From: Arcticibacterium sp964021845
GTDB taxonomy: Bacteria > Bacteroidota > Bacteroidia > Cytophagales > Spirosomataceae
Assembly: GCF_964021845.1 (NCBI RefSeq)
Contig: NZ_CAXHZC010000002.1
Coordinates: forward strand, 62,001 to 126,000
Direction: 5' to 3'
DNA length: 64,000 nt
Position numbers and translations under genes: made by a program. Below, piece by piece: positions 34,866-45,100 of the stretch. How positions within the stretch are numbered: position 1 is the first letter of the stretch; each line of letters opens with the position of its first letter. The notes beneath the pieces were generated by a model. That model saw only the letters and a list, made by a program, of their open reading frames with translations. It was not told the DNA's origin and did not search any database.

Positions 34866-37800
34866 ATGAAAAGATTTTTTTACTTACTCTTGTTCTTAAC
34901 GTGTTTTATCCATTCTACTGCAAACGCTCAGTGGTCATTCAATACCAGAGGAAATCAGTATAATGTAAATGGCGTTACTGCAAATACCGAAGGAACAATA
35001 ACGCTTACATCTACTGGCGGTGGTGTGAAAAGTACGGTCACACCCGAAGGCATCGTTTCAAGTGCTTTTGTGCTAAACGGGTATAACAACACATACCATG
35101 TCTCAGAATTAAACTCGGCTGTAGCGTCTGCATTAAACGAAGTACCTGTCGATAAGTGGTTCAAAGCAAAAACTGGTAAGAATGAAACTATTCAATTGAA
35201 CTACTCTTACCGAAAAACAACGCCAGCCAATAATTCTGCAAATCCAACGCAGACCAATACGTTTACTGCGAACTATAAAGTGGTGGTAGGGAGCAACGAA
35301 AGCCATTCACCTTACCAAAACTTTACGACAGTCCCTACGCAAGTAACCGAAACACAAAGTGGTAATACGGTCACTGGCACTTTGCAGGCTACTGTTAACT
35401 TTCCAGTCGGAAGTACAAAAGGATATGTGGTTATTCCAGTCCTAGAAGAAATCTCAAACTTCTCTCTATTTTGTAATAGAAATTTGCCACCCACCTGTTA
35501 TTGGATTGAAGGTGGTGCTTCAAATGTTATTATACTACCTTTCATCGTGGAAGGGGCAAGCATTGATTTAACGGTACCAGATGCAGTTGGAATTGCAGGA
35601 TATACCAAAGAACCCGCCATTCCTTACATGATTTTACACGCTCCTCCCGGAGATAACAGTAGCGTTACTTTTGAGCAAGCTGAGGAAACCTGCCGTAGTT
35701 ATTCTGAATCAGTGCAAGATGACTTTTCGGCGAGTGGTAAGTTAGATGTTACCCTTGGCATTGCGGGTTCAGCGGGTTTATTCGTTACCACAGATTTTGA
35801 GTTTTCAGTAACTGCTTCGGTAACTGGTGGCGGCGGAAATACACAAATTAAGAAATCAGATACAAAGACCTGTATCAATGCCGTTTCGTCTATTTCTACA
35901 CTCACTAAAGCAAGTGGTGTTTCTGACGGTACCATTTACATGGGGTACTCAAGCGATTTGGCTTACGGTTTTTTCCCGAGGGTTATAATTGAGTCTGATA
36001 ACCCGCTGGTAATAACAAAAGATACCGCTTTGATATTTGGAGTAGTAGGGCAACCAGCTCCTTTTTATATGTCGAAACAGCAAATCATCAATGATATTGC
36101 GGTAAAACAATCTATTGTAGATGGATACGTGCCAACTACCCCTATCAATGAGCAAGCCCTGAGTTTGGCAAATCATGCTTTAAATCAAATAAAGGTTTGG
36201 GAACAAGTGCTTTCCAAAGATTCGGCTAATGTAGCCAGTCAGCAAAACGACGTAATTCGTGAGACTTATACTATTGGCGGAGACCAAACTACTACCGAAA
36301 GCATAAGTTATTCCAGTAGTACTGTTTATGACGTAAATCACTACATATCGGCTGGAGCAGGCGTTTCTTTTGTGGTAAAAGTGGCAGGCTCGGGTGTATC
36401 AGGTGGAGCCCAGTTTTCAACAAAGAAGACTTTTGGACAGGCTGTTGCGAATACAACAAACTCTACCACTTCTATAAAATGGCGTTTATATGATGATGAT
36501 ATTACTGGTTTGGAACCTCCTCTAACAGGAGAAAGAATACGTGTAAAAATAGTGCGTGATCCCGATTACGGCACGCCTATTTTCTTATTAGATTCGGCAG
36601 GTTCAAGAACCTCAGCACCTTACGAAGGTGGTTATCAAAGAGATCAGCCTTATCTGAAATTCTCAGCGGTTAATGATACTTCCTACTACACAGTACCCAA
36701 CGTAGCTGTAGGTACAACTTCACAGTTCGGTATTAAACTTTGTAATGAGTCAGATGAAGAACGCCCCTACCTATTAAGGTTTGACCCTTCTACCAATGCT
36801 AATAATGTCACGGTGTCATTAACGGGTTCCAACGAAACAACAGAATATGGTTCTTTTACCGTTCCAGCAAACAGTTGCTTATCCAACACTTACTTTGTGA
36901 ATGTGAATCAGCAAAACTTAGGTGCTCTTACTTCTCAAGAAATCAATTTGCAATTATACGTTGCCAACGAACCCAGCATTAAGTCAGATATTTTTGTTAC
37001 TTCCAATTGGGGGGATTATGCCCTGCCTTCAGCTCTAACTTCAAGTAATAGTGTGATATGTCCTGGTACGGATGTTACTTTATCGGCTTTTTGCCCAGCG
37101 GGTACAACTACTTGGTACGATGCCCAAACCAATGGTACAATGTTGGGCACGGGTAACTCAATTACGCAAACACCTACTGCTAATACCGATTACTTCGTGG
37201 TCTGTCAAGCAGGTATTTATAATTATCCAAGAGTGAAGGCAAGTAGTGTTTTAGTACCAAACACTGTTTTCCCTTCCCTTAATTTGACTTCTAATATCGC
37301 ATCCAATTCTTTACAATTGGCAACAACGGCTATATTGGCATCAAATAAGATTTTCTCACCTTCTAAAGTATCATACCTTGCCGGAAACTCGCTTACTTTC
37401 GAGCCTGGTTTTGAGGTAAGTTCAGGTGGAATTTTTGAAGCGAAAATTGGTGGATGTGCAAATTTAACAATCGACGGTTTAGTGGCCTATTACCCGTTCA
37501 ATGGCAACGCTAATGATGAATCCGGGAATGGTCACAATGGAATCATAGACGGTGCAACACTTACCGCTGATAAGTACGGCGAATTTGGTTCAAGCGGGAA
37601 GGCACTCAACTTTGATGGCGATGACGTTATGAGAATCCCAAACTTATACAACGCCGCAACTCAGCCCTTGAATAATGTCACTTACTCGCTGTGGTTTAAG
37701 CCAAATCAAAACTACGGAGCAGCAGATTTCTATTCACTTATAATCAGATCAACTGATGCTGGCTTTACCGACATGATTGGAAAACCAGATTTTGGAAGTG

Positions 37801-38123
37801 CTGAAAACAACAAGTTCCAGTTTTATATGTTCACAGGAGACTATGTCCTTAATAAAGCTACCACCATTGACTTTATTGCAAATGTTTGGTATCACGTAGT
37901 TGCTGCTCGGGATGATAACACCACCAAAATTTACTTGAATGCAGTTAAGGAAGGAGAAGTAACCTACACAAATCCATCTATCTTTTACCCTGATTTGTAC
38001 CTAGGCGGTCACAAAACATTTAACAGATGGTATTTCAACGGTGCTTTAGACGACCTCCGAATTTATAATCGAGCTTTAAGTGACGCCGAAATTCAGGCTA
38101 TTTATAATGCTGAGAAGCCTTAA
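34866..38123 (+). CDS. Large secreted protein with coathanger and LamG domains, copy 1
   Basis: A 1085-residue protein with signal peptide (1-22, ...STANAQ). Residues about 23-640 form an uncharacterised region rich in Thr, Ser and Gly, with Cys-containing segments (FCNRNLPPTCYW, CRSYSESVQDDFS) and a GGYQRDQPYLKF motif. Residues about 700-800 look like Ig/PKD-like and 3-coathanger-stack modules (LSAFCPAGTTTWYDAQTNGT; SPSKVSYLAGNSLTFEPGFEVSSGGIFEAKIGGC). Residues about 870-1085 are a LamG/concanavalin-like domain (LVAYYPFNGNANDESGNGHNG ... DDLRIYNRALSDAEIQ). It is presumably exported to the surface and binds carbohydrate or matrix. A paralogue of the same length follows. Confidence 0.8.
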   Translation: MKRFFYLLLFLTCFIHSTANAQWSFNTRGNQYNVNGVTANTEGTITLTSTGGGVKSTVTPEGIVSSAFVLNGYNNTYHVSELNSAVASALNEVPVDKWFKAKTGKNETIQLNYSYRKTTPANNSANPTQTNTFTANYKVVVGSNESHSPYQNFTTVPTQVTETQSGNTVTGTLQATVNFPVGSTKGYVVIPVLEEISNFSLFCNRNLPPTCYWIEGGASNVIILPFIVEGASIDLTVPDAVGIAGYTKEPAIPYMILHAPPGDNSSVTFEQAEETCRSYSESVQDDFSASGKLDVTLGIAGSAGLFVTTDFEFSVTASVTGGGGNTQIKKSDTKTCINAVSSISTLTKASGVSDGTIYMGYSSDLAYGFFPRVIIESDNPLVITKDTALIFGVVGQPAPFYMSKQQIINDIAVKQSIVDGYVPTTPINEQALSLANHALNQIKVWEQVLSKDSANVASQQNDVIRETYTIGGDQTTTESISYSSSTVYDVNHYISAGAGVSFVVKVAGSGVSGGAQFSTKKTFGQAVANTTNSTTSIKWRLYDDDITGLEPPLTGERIRVKIVRDPDYGTPIFLLDSAGSRTSAPYEGGYQRDQPYLKFSAVNDTSYYTVPNVAVGTTSQFGIKLCNESDEERPYLLRFDPSTNANNVTVSLTGSNETTEYGSFTVPANSCLSNTYFVNVNQQNLGALTSQEINLQLYVANEPSIKSDIFVTSNWGDYALPSALTSSNSVICPGTDVTLSAFCPAGTTTWYDAQTNGTMLGTGNSITQTPTANTDYFVVCQAGIYNYPRVKASSVLVPNTVFPSLNLTSNIASNSLQLATTAILASNKIFSPSKVSYLAGNSLTFEPGFEVSSGGIFEAKIGGCANLTIDGLVAYYPFNGNANDESGNGHNGIIDGATLTADKYGEFGSSGKALNFDGDDVMRIPNLYNAATQPLNNVTYSLWFKPNQNYGAADFYSLIIRSTDAGFTDMIGKPDFGSAENNKFQFYMFTGDYVLNKATTIDFIANVWYHVVAARDDNTTKIYLNAVKEGEVTYTNPSIFYPDLYLGGHKTFNRWYFNGALDDLRIYNRALSDAEIQAIYNAEKP

Positions 38124-38737
38124 CATTTTTTTTGGTTTATATTCCAACGAAAAATGTATGAGTAATTTTAAAGTCACAGGGTATTAATACTACGCAGACT
38201 TTTTGAAGCGTCTATGAGAAATCAGATTAGAAATAAGCTTAATAAGTAGTACTTATTGTTTTTACTGATTTTGATTGTACAATTCACGTTTCATAAGCAA
38301 TTAACTTTTGCACTGCTTTATGGTGTTTGACACCTTAACATTTTCAACTTTACACTCTTTCCCTTGCATAGCTTTTCAATGATTTTATAGCAGCGGCGGT
38401 CTCCGTCGGAAGAGTGTTCCCCTATACCATACGGCGTGCTGTAAAATTAGCCTTAAACGACGTCGGTGAAATAGTATCACAGGCAAAAAAGGTTCAATCA
38501 GATTAGAAATTTTTACCACTCAGTAAAATTTACCCTCCATTTGTGCCGCAAATAATTGTTGGAGAGAAATTCACGATTTAGTTTTCAAAAGTTAAATAAT
38601 TCACTTTCGAGCTATTTGTGAATATAGTTCTTACAAAAAACGTGATTAGCTACTTGATTTGAATCGGCTTTGAGTCGTGTTTTAAGCGAGTATAAATGCA
38701 AAATTTTGACCAACGAAAACCCCTAAATTTTACTCCA
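38124..38737. other. Intergenic stretch between the tandem paralogues
   Basis: A 614-bp A/T-rich stretch with no recognised gene. Inside it, 38389-38440 is conspicuously G/C-rich (GCGGCGGTCTCCGTCGG and CATACGGCGTGCTG), and the hexamer CGTCGG recurs at 38404-38409 and 38461-38466. It may be a REP-like element or a decayed sequence. Downstream of it must lie the promoter for copy 2. Confidence 0.45.
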
Positions 38738-41700
38738 ATGAAAAGATATTTTTACTTATTGCTGCTTTTAAACTGTACTATTCTACTTGACACAAACGCA
38801 CAGTGGGCATTTAATACCAATGGCAACAACCATAATTTTGGCAGTACGTCTGATACCGATGGCATAGTTACTGTTACTTCTTCAGGTGGTGGAGTGCATG
38901 GTTCTATTCCTCCGGAAGGCTTAGTAGGAACAGATTATCAAGTAGTCAATATATATAATAATACCTATAACGTTAGCGAATTAAATACTGTTGTTGGGCT
39001 CGTCTTAAATAATCACACTGTAAACAAGTGGTATAAAGCCACAGTAGGTAAAAGCGAAACTATTCAAATAGATTATCAATACAGGAAAGTCTCGCCGGCT
39101 ATGGATCCCGAAAATCCCTCCCAAACTAATACGTTTACTTCCGACTTAAAAGTGGTGGTAGGAAGTAACGAAAGCAATGCCCCTTATCAAAATTTCACTA
39201 CTGTCCCAACTAAGATAAGTGAAACTACCAGTAATAATATAGTTACCGGCACGTTTGAGGTAACTGTCAACTTTCCTATTGGAAGCACCAAAGGATACGT
39301 GGTAATTCCACTTATAGAGGAAATTACAAACTTAACTTATCAATGTAATAGAGACGAGCCACCAACTTGCTTTTGGGTTGATAGTCAATATGAAAATATT
39401 ATAGTCATGCCTTTTATTGTAGAAGGGCCAAGTATTGATTTAACTGTGCCAGATGCGGTAGGTATTGAGGGGTACACCAAAGAACCCGCTATCCCTTATA
39501 TGATTTTACACGCCCCTCCTGGCGATAACAGTTCTGTTACTTTTGAACAAGCTCAGGAAACCTGCCGTAGCTTTTCTGAAACTATTCAAGATGATTTTTC
39601 TGCCAGTGGAAAATTGGATCTTAAACTCGGAATTGCCGGGGAAACTGGTTTATTTGTTACCACTGATTTTGAATTTTCGGTTACTGCTTCAGTCGAAGGT
39701 GGCGGCGGAAATACTCAGATTAAAAAATCTGAAAGCAAGACTTGCATAAACGCTGTTTCGTCAATTACTACAAGTACCAAATCAAGTGGTGTGGCCGATG
39801 GCACAATATACATGGGTTATTCGAGCGACCTGGTCTATGGTTTCTTCCCAAGAATTGTTATTGAATCCAATAACCCCATCATTATAAAGAGAGACACTGC
39901 CCTAATTTTTGCAGAGGTAGGCGTGCCTGTTCCTTTTTACTGGTCTAAACAGCAAATTCTTAATGATATCTCCGTGAAACAAGCTATCGTAGATGCTTAT
40001 GTGCCCACAAATCCTGTCAACGAGCAAGCTTTGAGCTTGGCAAATCACGCATTAAATCAAATAAGCGTTTGGGAACAAGTACTTGCCAAAGATTCTGCCA
40101 ATATGGTTAATCCACTAAATGACGTTATTACTCCTCCTTATGATATGGGTCCTGAACAAAACACTACCCAAAGCATAAGTTATGCAGGTAGCACTGTTTA
40201 TGATGTTAACCACTATATCTCTGCCGGGGCGGGTCTCTCGTTTGCATTTGAGGTTGCAGGTTCTGGAATATCTGGCGGAGCCCAGTTCTCAACAAAAAAG
40301 ACTTTTGGACAGGCGGTTGCCAATACAACCAATTCAACTTCCTCTATAAAAACGCGTTTATATGATGATGATATCACAGGCTTTGAAAATGGAATAACTG
40401 GCGAAAGAATACGCTTAAAAATAGTGCGTGACCCTGATTACGGCACACCTATCTTTTTACTAGATACCGCAAACTCACGAACATCATCCCCCTATGAAGG
40501 AGGTTATCAGAGAGACCAGCCATTTCTTAAGTTTTCGGCAGTTGCTGATACTTCGTATTATACAGTACCCAACGTACCGGTAGGCACTACTTCACAGTTT
40601 GGGGTAAAGCTTTGTAATAATTCTGACGAAGCACGTCCCTATCAGTTAAGGTTTGACCCTTCTACCAATGCAAACAACGTTTTTGTCTCATTAACGGGTT
40701 CTTCAGGAACAACTGAATATGGTTCATTTAATGTTCCAGCAAACTCCTGTTTAGCTAATACGTATTTTGTAAACATTGATCAGCAAAACACAGGGGCACT
40801 CACTTCTCAGGAAATCAATTTGCAATTATACGTTGCCAATGAACCCAGCATCAAATCAGATATTTTTGTTACTTCCAATTGGGGGGATTACGCCCTGCCT
40901 TCAAATCTAACTTCAAGTAATAATGTAATATGCCCCAGTACAAATGTTACTTTATCTGCTTTTTGCCCAGCGGGTACAGCTACTTGGTACGATGCCCAAA
41001 CCAATGGGACAATGTTGGGCACCGGTAACTCAATTACGCAAACACCTACTGCTAATACCGATTACTTCGTGGCTTGTCAAGCAGGTATTTATAATTATCC
41101 AAGAGTAAAGGCCAGTAGTGTTTTAGTGCCAAACACTGTTTTCCCATCCCTTTATTTGACTTCTAACATCACATCTAATTCTTTACAATTAGCAAATACA
41201 AATATACTGGCATCAAATAAGATTTTCTCGCCATCTAAAGTGTCATACCTGGCGGGAAACTCGCTTGCTTTTGAGCCAGGTTTTGAGGTAAGTTCAGGTG
41301 GAATTTTTGAAGCGAAAATTGGTGGATGTCCAAATTTATCAATCGACGGTTTAGTGGCCTATTACCCTTTCAATGGCAATGCTAATGATGAATCTGGAAA
41401 TGGTTTTAACGGAATCATGGATGGTGCAACACCTACCGCTGATAAATACGGTGAATTTGGCTTTAGCGGGAAGGCTCTCAATTTTGATGGCAATGACGTT
41501 GTAAGAATACCCAATTTATACAACGCCACTACCCAGCCGCTGAATAACGTTACTTACTCGCTATGGTTTAAACCAAATCAAAACTACGGAGCAGCAGATT
41601 TATATTCTCTGATAATCAGATCAACTGATGGTGGATTTACAGACATGATTGGGAAACCAGATTTTGGAAATGCTGAAGATAATAAGTTCCAGTTTTATAT

Positions 41701-41995
41701 GTACAACGGAGATTTCATAATAAATAAAGCTACCACCATTGACTTTCTTGCAAATGTATGGTATCACGTAGTGGCTACGAGGGATAATAACACCACCAAA
41801 ATTTACTTGAATGCTGTTAAGGAAGGAGAAGTAACCTACACAGATCCATCTGAATTTTATACTGACTTATACCTCGGTGGCCATAAAACATTTAACAGGT
41901 GGTATTTCAACGGTGTTTTAGACGACCTCCGCATTTACAACCGTGCATTAAGTGATGCAGAAGTGCAGGAAATTTATAATGCGGAGAAGCCGTGA
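38738..41995 (+). CDS. Large secreted protein with coathanger and LamG domains, copy 2
   Basis: I start at ATG 38738, which gives a signal peptide (MKRYFYLLLLLNCTILLDTNAQ) and exactly 1085 residues, the same as copy 1; an in-frame ATG 14 codons upstream would push the signal inward. Domain order matches copy 1: unknown N-terminal region (about 23-640), Ig-like/coathanger modules (about 700-830), C-terminal LamG (about 870-1085) ending SDAEVQEIYNAEKP. Conserved blocks between copies, such as YTKEPAIPYMILHAPPGDNS and KIVRDPDYGTPIFLLD, mark the core of the unknown domain. Function unknown; likely a surface adhesin or matrix-binding protein. Confidence 0.8.
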   Translation: MKRYFYLLLLLNCTILLDTNAQWAFNTNGNNHNFGSTSDTDGIVTVTSSGGGVHGSIPPEGLVGTDYQVVNIYNNTYNVSELNTVVGLVLNNHTVNKWYKATVGKSETIQIDYQYRKVSPAMDPENPSQTNTFTSDLKVVVGSNESNAPYQNFTTVPTKISETTSNNIVTGTFEVTVNFPIGSTKGYVVIPLIEEITNLTYQCNRDEPPTCFWVDSQYENIIVMPFIVEGPSIDLTVPDAVGIEGYTKEPAIPYMILHAPPGDNSSVTFEQAQETCRSFSETIQDDFSASGKLDLKLGIAGETGLFVTTDFEFSVTASVEGGGGNTQIKKSESKTCINAVSSITTSTKSSGVADGTIYMGYSSDLVYGFFPRIVIESNNPIIIKRDTALIFAEVGVPVPFYWSKQQILNDISVKQAIVDAYVPTNPVNEQALSLANHALNQISVWEQVLAKDSANMVNPLNDVITPPYDMGPEQNTTQSISYAGSTVYDVNHYISAGAGLSFAFEVAGSGISGGAQFSTKKTFGQAVANTTNSTSSIKTRLYDDDITGFENGITGERIRLKIVRDPDYGTPIFLLDTANSRTSSPYEGGYQRDQPFLKFSAVADTSYYTVPNVPVGTTSQFGVKLCNNSDEARPYQLRFDPSTNANNVFVSLTGSSGTTEYGSFNVPANSCLANTYFVNIDQQNTGALTSQEINLQLYVANEPSIKSDIFVTSNWGDYALPSNLTSSNNVICPSTNVTLSAFCPAGTATWYDAQTNGTMLGTGNSITQTPTANTDYFVACQAGIYNYPRVKASSVLVPNTVFPSLYLTSNITSNSLQLANTNILASNKIFSPSKVSYLAGNSLAFEPGFEVSSGGIFEAKIGGCPNLSIDGLVAYYPFNGNANDESGNGFNGIMDGATPTADKYGEFGFSGKALNFDGNDVVRIPNLYNATTQPLNNVTYSLWFKPNQNYGAADLYSLIIRSTDGGFTDMIGKPDFGNAEDNKFQFYMYNGDFIINKATTIDFLANVWYHVVATRDNNTTKIYLNAVKEGEVTYTDPSEFYTDLYLGGHKTFNRWYFNGVLDDLRIYNRALSDAEVQEIYNAEKP

Positions 41996-42175
41996 GAAAA
42001 TAAATCAAGAAAGCCAGTTCAGATTTTAAAATCTTAAACACAAAACCAACTTGAAGAAGTAGAATTACCACTCCATAAAGTTTTTTTGCTAAGAAATTGA
42101 TTATAGGTACTTTCGATATTGGGATAGCTTTAAGCGACAATATAGCTCCCCCTCAAAACATTGAGAGAATAAACC

Positions 42176-45100
42176 ATGAAAAACACCTTAGCACTATTAT
42201 GCATTTTTCTAATTACCGCTTTTACTTTAAGTGCCCAAAACGAAATAAACATTACCAAAACCTACCTCAGTCAAAACAGTGCTAAGGAGCATTTGTCAAA
42301 AAGTGACATTGACGAAATGACGGTATCCAGTGCATACTTATCTCCTACTACGGGCTGGTACCATATTTATTTCACACAAACTTATCAATCTATTGAGGTA
42401 TATAATGGCGTTTTGAATGCAACATTACAAAATGGAGAAGTTAAATATGTAGGCAATACCTTCGTGAAAAATATTGCTTCTTTTATTCCAGAAAGCACTT
42501 CTTCTAGTCTCAATATAAGTCCGTCACAAGCCATTGAAACGGCTGCAAAGGCTAAGAATCTTTCCTTTGGGGAGGCTTTACAAGTGAACTCAGTATTAAT
42601 AAATGATGATAAAGAAAAAAGAATTCTAAAAGCGAGTTACACCGATAAAACGCTATCTGATGAAAACATACTAGTAAAAAAATACTGGCTACCTTATGAA
42701 AGCACTGAAAATGGTAAAACTAGAAAAAAGGTAAGTCTTACATGGAATGTTCAATTCTTGACTAAAGACCATAAAAATCAATGGAATATACACGTAGATG
42801 TAAACACTGGCAAAATATTACGAGACCAAGATGATATCATTCATTGTCATTTTGAGGTGCCAGAAAGCACAACTAGTGCTAAAGTAGGCAACGATAAACA
42901 TACACATTTAAAAACGTCCAAAGTAGCAACTCCAAACAGCTATAATGTTTTTGATTACCCTTTAGAAAGCCCCAATCATGGAAACCGTACCATTGTAATT
43001 AACCCTTACGCCCGTTTTGTGCCAGCAAATACAGGCCCAGGAGCTACTAATGGCTGGCATAATGATGGCACTACAGATTTTACCACAACCCGTGGAAATA
43101 ATGTATTCGCGAAGGATGATTTAGCTTTTGATAATGAAGGAACTATTGGCTCAAGCCCCAGTTCGGCAACTTTAGAGTTTGATAGCCCCTACTCACAAAC
43201 TACCGGAACTGCCGCTGCCAACTTAGATGCGGCCATTACCAACTTATTCTATTGGAATAATGTCAATCATGACATCTTATATAGATATGGTTTTGACGAA
43301 CCGAGTGGTAATTTCCAGCAAGATAATATGGGCAGGGGTGGTAGTGGTAACGACTATGTAAACGCTGATGCCCAAGATGGCTCTGCAACCAATAACGCTT
43401 ATTTTTTCACACCAATAGATGGCAGCAATCCTAGGATGCAAATGTACATTTTTAGCGATGCAGGCAACCCTGCTTATCAACCTGATTCGGATTTTGACAA
43501 TGGGATAATTTCACATGAATATGGGCATGGCTGGTCTATACGTTTAACGGGTGGCCCCGCTAATGTAGGATGTTTAGCAAACGCAGAAAGCGGAGGTGAA
43601 GGCTGGAGTGACTATTTAGCACTAATGTTAACTACAGATTGGTCTGTACTTTCACCAAATTTAGCAAGTGCCAATATCGCAAAAGGGGGAGGAACATATG
43701 TAAAAGGTCAACCCACCACTGGTCCTGGAAGCCGTCCTTTTAGATATTCTTATGATATGGCTAATGTAAACCCTACAGTTACTTATGGACAAGTAGCCAA
43801 TACTCTGAGCTTTTCTCAACCACACGGTATTGGCTCCATTTGGGCTACTATACTTTGGGATATGACCTGGGAAATAATCTTTCAAGACAATCAAATTACC
43901 AATAACATTTACGACGTACCTGCCAATATCTTTGATATGAAAGGGAATGTAGCAGCTCTAAAACTAGTCAATGAGGGGCTTCGCCTTCAATCCTGTAGTC
44001 CCAGTTTTGTGCAAGCCCGTGATGCCATTTTACAAGCAGATGCCTTACTATTTGGCAGCAGGTACCGCTGTGCTATTTCAAAAGCTTTTGCTCGTAGGGG
44101 TTTAGGGGCCTATGCCAGTACAGATTTATCTACCAATGACCGTATCGTTACCGAAGACTTCACTCCTCTTGCGGTACCAGCTTTGACTTCTACTTTAGAA
44201 AACACAATTTGTAATAATCAACTATTCAACTATACCCCAACTGTGGGGGTGAGTGGGACTTATAGCTACACTTGGACACGTGCTGCAGTGGCTGGCATTA
44301 GCAATCCAGCCTCCAATGGAGTGGGCTCTATTAGTGAAACACTTATCAATACGACCGCATATCCTGTCGATGTGAAATACTTCATAACGGTAAGTCCTTC
44401 TACCTGCGGAGGTACACCTACTCCACAAACCGTGAGTATCATAGTTAATCCTTTAGTAACTCCAATTGTCGGTGCTTATTCTATTTGTCAAAACGGCACT
44501 ATCCCTATTGGCGAAGGCCTAAAAGTTCCAGCAGTATATCTCAATAGTATTGATGCCGAAATAGCCGTCGGCCCTACTTACGTGAGATCAAAAACTAGTT
44601 CTTCTTCCTATATAAATTCTAATGTTTCTGTTTATTATAAAAGCATTCCTTTTACAGCCTCTTTTTCGGAAGATGTAACTTTTGAAGTTACTTCAGCCTC
44701 TTTAACTAGTACTTATGAGCAGGACACACATCTATCCTTATACAAAAGCCCGTTTGACCCTGCCAACCCCGCTACTAATTTTCTTATATCAAGAGATGAT
44801 GGAGGGGAAAACTATCAATCTAAATTTACCCATACACTTGCTAAAGATAGTACATATGTACTCGTTGTAAGCACATTCAGCAGAGCTACTACGGGAACAT
44901 TTACACTGGTATCAAGTGTGGTAGGTTTTACAGGAGCAAATAATTGGTACGCCAGTGCTTCTGGTGGCACTGTACTCTCCACTGGCGAGGTATTTAATCC
45001 TGTAGGTATAGCCGGCTCTGGCATAAGTAATACCTCTATTTTAGGTACTAGCCACTTTTATGTTTCTCAGAGTTTTAACCCTTCTTGTAGAACGCCAGTT

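Larger units (their letters stand above)
34866..41995 (+). repeat. Tandem gene duplication of the 1085-residue secreted protein
   Basis: The open frames at 34866-38123 and 38738-41995 are each 3258 bp and align end to end. DNA similarity is high from about the middle to the end (for example around 36930-37500 against 40800-41370) but much lower in the first 600 bp, where only the protein plan is kept. Confidence 0.9.

Noticed and set aside
38131..38157. Inverted repeat ACATTTTT/AAAAATGT after copy 1 of the giant gene
   Set aside because: The stem is all A/T apart from its ends and no T-run follows the right arm, so it is not a convincing terminator for the plus strand.
42097..42285. A 62-codon frame overlapping the start of the M36 protease
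   Set aside because: The protease frame has a clean signal peptide here; the alternative is a shadow.
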